Shown piece by piece: positions 56,267 through 58,726 of a DNA stretch of 58,726 nt. The translations under genes were made by a program, and so were the position numbers. This DNA is from Aeromonas caviae (GTDB taxonomy: Bacteria; Pseudomonadota; Gammaproteobacteria; Enterobacterales; Aeromonadaceae): the NCBI RefSeq assembly GCF_000819785.1, contig NZ_CDBK01000079.1:626-59351 (forward strand). Direction: 5' to 3'. The notes under the pieces were generated by a model. That model searched no databases. It was not told the origin of the DNA and saw only the letters and a program-made list of their open reading frames with translations. The stretch's first letter is position 1; every line of letters starts with the position of its first letter.

Positions 56267-57382
56267 TCAGCGGCCCAACTCGACCAGAATGCGCTGGGCT
56301 ACCCGATCCAGCGGCAGGGATTCGCTTGCTATGCCCGCCTTGGCAACGGCCTGGGGCATGCCATAGACCACACAGGAGGCTTCATCCTGCGCCCAGATGG
56401 TCGCCCCCTGCTCCTTGAGCAGACGGGCACCGTCGCGGCCATCCGCGCCCATGCCGGTCAGGACGATGGCCAGCACCTTGTCGCCATAGGTCTTGGCGGC
56501 GGAGGCGAAGGTGATGTCCACACAGGGTTTGTAGTTGACCTTGTCATTGCCATCGATGATGCGAAGACGGGCACCGGGCCCGCGCCCTTCCAGCAGCATC
56601 TGCTTGCCACCGGGGGCAAGATAGGCCTGACCCGGCTTGAGCACGTCGCCATCCTGCGCCTCCTTGACCCCTATCTGGCACAGCCCGTTGAGGCGGGCGG
56701 CAAAGGCAGCGGTGAAGGTGGCCGGCATGTGCTGGATCAGCAGAATGGGATGAGGGAAATCCCCCGGCAGCTTGGTCAGCACGTTCTGCAGTGCCACCGG
56801 CCCGCCGGTGGAGGTACCGATGGCAACCAGCTGGTAACTCTTGCCACTGCGCTTGAACGCGGCGGGAGCCGCCGCTGCCCGCGCAGGCTCGGGCTGGCGT
56901 TCGGCCAAGGGACGATTCAGGGTCCCCGTGACGGCGGGCCGGACGGCAGGCTCGGGGGCGCGGGGCCGGGTCGCCATCAGGAAGCGTTTGCGAGCGATCT
57001 CCTTGACCCGCTGCTGCAGCAGGTTCACGGCTTCGTCCTTGTCGCGGGCGATGTCTTCAAACTTCTTGGGCAGAAAATCGAGGGCGCCCGCATCCAGCGC
57101 ATCCAGGGTTGCCTTGGCTCCCTCGTGAGTCAGGGAGGAGAACATCAGGATGGGGGTCGGACACTTGGCCATGATCTCGCGCACGGCGCTGATGCCGTCG
57201 AGCACCGGCATTTCAATGTCCATGGTAATGACATCGGGCCGCAACTGCTGCGCCTTGTCTACCGCCTCCCGCCCGTTCTGAGCCGTGTCGATCACCGTCA
57301 TCAGGGGATCCTGATTGATGATTTCGCTGACCCGACGGCGGAAGAAACTCGAATCGTCGACCACTAATACCTTGACTGCCAT
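56267..57382 (-). CDS. cheB: Chemotaxis-specific methylesterase CheB
   Basis: 371 residues: receiver domain ([15 protein letters not shown], phosphorylated Asp 55 in [16 protein letters not shown] Lys), a linker, and methylesterase domain with Ser 191 ([11 protein letters not shown]), His 218 ([17 protein letters not shown]) and Asp 314 ([12 protein letters not shown]). Demethylates or deamidates chemoreceptors. ATG 57382 follows AGGAGTTAAAAG; it lies 31 bases downstream of cheA. Confidence 0.97.
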   Translation of the reverse strand: MAVKVLVVDDSSFFRRRVSEIINQDPLMTVIDTAQNGREAVDKAQQLRPDVITMDIEMPVLDGISAVREIMAKCPTPILMFSSLTHEGAKATLDALDAGALDFLPKKFEDIARDKDEAVNLLQQRVKEIARKRFLMATRPRAPEPAVRPAVTGTLNRPLAERQPEPARAAAAPAAFKRSGKSYQLVAIGTSTGGPVALQNVLTKLPGDFPHPILLIQHMPATFTAAFAARLNGLCQIGVKEAQDGDVLKPGQAYLAPGGKQMLLEGRGPGARLRIIDGNDKVNYKPCVDITFASAAKTYGDKVLAIVLTGMGADGRDGARLLKEQGATIWAQDEASCVVYGMPQAVAKAGIASESLPLDRVAQRILVELGR

Positions 57383-57413
57383 TGTTATTCTTTTAACTCC
57401 TTGAGCCTGGCGC

Positions 57414-58726
57414 TCAGTGGCGACGGGCATAGGCCTTGAGCAGGCTGGGCACATCCAGAATGAGGGCGATGCCGCCGTCGCTGGTGATGGTGGCGCCAGC
57501 CATGCCGGGGGTTCCTTGCAGCAGGTTGTCCAGGGGCTTTATCACCACCTCTTCCTGACCGATGAGGTTGTCTACCACGAAGCCCACCTGCTGGGTCCCT
57601 ATCTGGACGATGACCACGTGGCCCTGGTCCTGGCGGGCCGTCTTGCCGGCACCGCGTACCAGCCACTTGTGCAGGTAGAACAGCGGAATCGCCTTGTCAC
57701 GGACGATGATGGTGAGCTGGCCATCCACCACGTTGGCCTTTTTCAGATCCAGGTGGAAAATTTCATTCACGCAACCGAGGGGCAGGGCGAAGGTCTGCTG
57801 ACCCACCTCCACCATCAGGGTCGGCAGAATGGCCAGGGTCAGGGGAACCTTGATCTCGAGACGGGTGCCCTTGCCCCAGGTGGAATCGATGTGCACCGAG
57901 CCATTGAGGCTGACGATGCTGGTCTTCACCACGTCCATGCCCACTCCACGGCCGGAGATGTCGGAGATCTCCGACTTGGTGGAGAAGCCGGGGGCGAAGA
58001 TCAGGTTGTAGGCATCGTTGTCGCTCATGCGCGCCGCGCTGTCAGCATCGAGCACGCCACGGCTGATGGCGATGGACTTGAGCTTCTCCGGGTCCATCCC
58101 TGCGCCGTCATCCTCGATGCAGAGCAGAATGTGGTCCCCTTGCTGGGAGGCGCTCAGGGTGATGGTGCCCTGACGGGGCTTGCCCGCCTTCTCGCGCACG
58201 TCCGGCATCTCGACGCCATGGTCGCAGGAGTTGCGCACCAGGTGAACCAGGGGGTCGGCCAGGGCCTCCACCAGGTTCTTGTCCAGATCCGTGTCCTCAC
58301 CCACCATCACCAGCTCGATCTCCTTCTTGAGGGTACGAGCCAGGTCGCGCACCACACGCGGGAAGCGGCCGAATACTTTCTTTATAGGCTGCATGCGGGT
58401 CTTCATGACCGCGCCCTGCAGATCGGCGGTCACGACGTCGAGGTTCGCGACAGCCTTGGACATCTCTTCGTCATTGCTGGCGATGCCGAGGCTCACCAGG
58501 CGGTTTCTCACCAGCACCAGTTCGCCCACCATGTTCATGATGACGTCCAGGGTCTTGGTATCCACCCGCACCGTGGTATCGCTCTGTACCGCACTGCTCT
58601 CGGCGGGAGCGGCCTGCTTGGCAGGGGCGGCCTTGGCTGGCGCTGGGGGCTCTGCCGGCGCGGGTTTGGCGGCCACTGGCGCCTTGGGCGGCGTCACCGG
58701 GGCTGCGGGGGCAGCGGGGGCAGCGG
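57414..58726 (-). CDS. cheA: Chemotaxis histidine kinase CheA (5' part beyond window edge)
   Basis: The visible part has no P1 Hpt domain: it starts in an Ala/Pro-rich linker, then P3 dimerisation ([25 protein letters not shown]), P4 kinase with the N box [14 protein letters not shown]1 box [13 protein letters not shown]2 [11 protein letters not shown], and the P5 CheW-like end with [12 protein letters not shown]. The frame stays open to the right edge, so the P1/P2 part lies outside. It phosphorylates CheY and CheB. Confidence 0.96.
   Translation of the reverse strand, partial: AAPAAPAAPVTPPKAPVAAKPAPAEPPAPAKAAPAKQAAPAESSAVQSDTTVRVDTKTLDVIMNMVGELVLVRNRLVSLGIASNDEEMSKAVANLDVVTADLQGAVMKTRMQPIKKVFGRFPRVVRDLARTLKKEIELVMVGEDTDLDKNLVEALADPLVHLVRNSCDHGVEMPDVREKAGKPRQGTITLSASQQGDHILLCIEDDGAGMDPEKLKSIAISRGVLDADSAARMSDNDAYNLIFAPGFSTKSEISDISGRGVGMDVVKTSIVSLNGSVHIDSTWGKGTRLEIKVPLTLAILPTLMVEVGQQTFALPLGCVNEIFHLDLKKANVVDGQLTIIVRDKAIPLFYLHKWLVRGAGKTARQDQGHVVIVQIGTQQVGFVVDNLIGQEEVVIKPLDNLLQGTPGMAGATITSDGGIALILDVPSLLKAYARRH

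Overview
The window is a dense, GC-rich stretch of gammaproteobacterial chromosome, and its gene content points to Aeromonas. It combines a polar-flagellum chemotaxis locus with ParC/ParP polar-array genes and a second stator pair, a full cytochrome c maturation (ccm) operon, two anaerobic C4-dicarboxylate carriers, a GlyGly-CTERM exoprotease, and Vibrio/Aeromonas-type gene orders. No insertion sequence, prophage, CRISPR array, tRNA or rRNA was seen. One stable RNA gene, tmRNA (ssrA), is present beside smpB. The genus is an inference from content and protein similarity recalled from memory; no database search was made.

Layout. 1-4.5 kb: divergent biotin genes bioBFC (-) and bioA (+), with a BirA-like operator between them. 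4.6-9.9 kb: a membrane sensor with a c-type heme motif, a small membrane protein, asnS, dcuB behind NarL/NarP- and FNR-like sites, and a Dph6-type ATP pyrophosphatase. 9.9-12.7 kb (-): dcuC behind a perfect FNR box, then an M20 glutamate carboxypeptidase-like gene. 12.9-19.1 kb (+): a small unknown gene, yffB-dapE-M15 peptidase-ypfN, the antiporter nhaP2, and a GH84 glycosidase. 19.2-25.1 kb: a LysE/RhtB exporter, a methyl-accepting chemotaxis protein, a DUF1523/winged-helix pair, a lipoprotein, rihA and an RluA-family pseudouridine synthase. 25.2-30.8 kb: udp, a yiaY-type iron alcohol dehydrogenase, bamE, a Rossmann oxidoreductase, ratAB, smpB and ssrA.

30.9-38.8 kb: three GNAT-type genes and a SRPBCC protein. 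They are followed by an operon of a DUF3100 membrane protein, a small four-helix membrane protein and an M20D amidohydrolase. This operon is convergent with a CysB-like LysR gene coupled to pdxH. It is the best candidate here for an undescribed system: a two-subunit uptake or export unit with a cytoplasmic amide hydrolase, organised much like the abg locus. 38.5-44.4 kb: a secreted metzincin protease overlapping a small lipoprotein gene, an RsmB/NOP-type rRNA methyltransferase, grxD and sodB, and mlaA. 44.5-58.7 kb (-): the chemotaxis operon cheA-cheB-motA/motB-type stator-parC-parP-cheW-DUF2802, a terminator, then ccmABCDEFGHI.

Two themes connect the genes. First, anaerobic respiration: dcuB, dcuC and the ccm operon each carry an FNR-like site, dcuB also carries nitrate-response heptamers, and the heme sensor at 4.6 kb would need the ccm machinery. 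Second, motility: cheA, cheB, the stator pair, parC/parP, cheW and a separate chemoreceptor. Both window edges cut genes: bioC at the left and cheA at the right.
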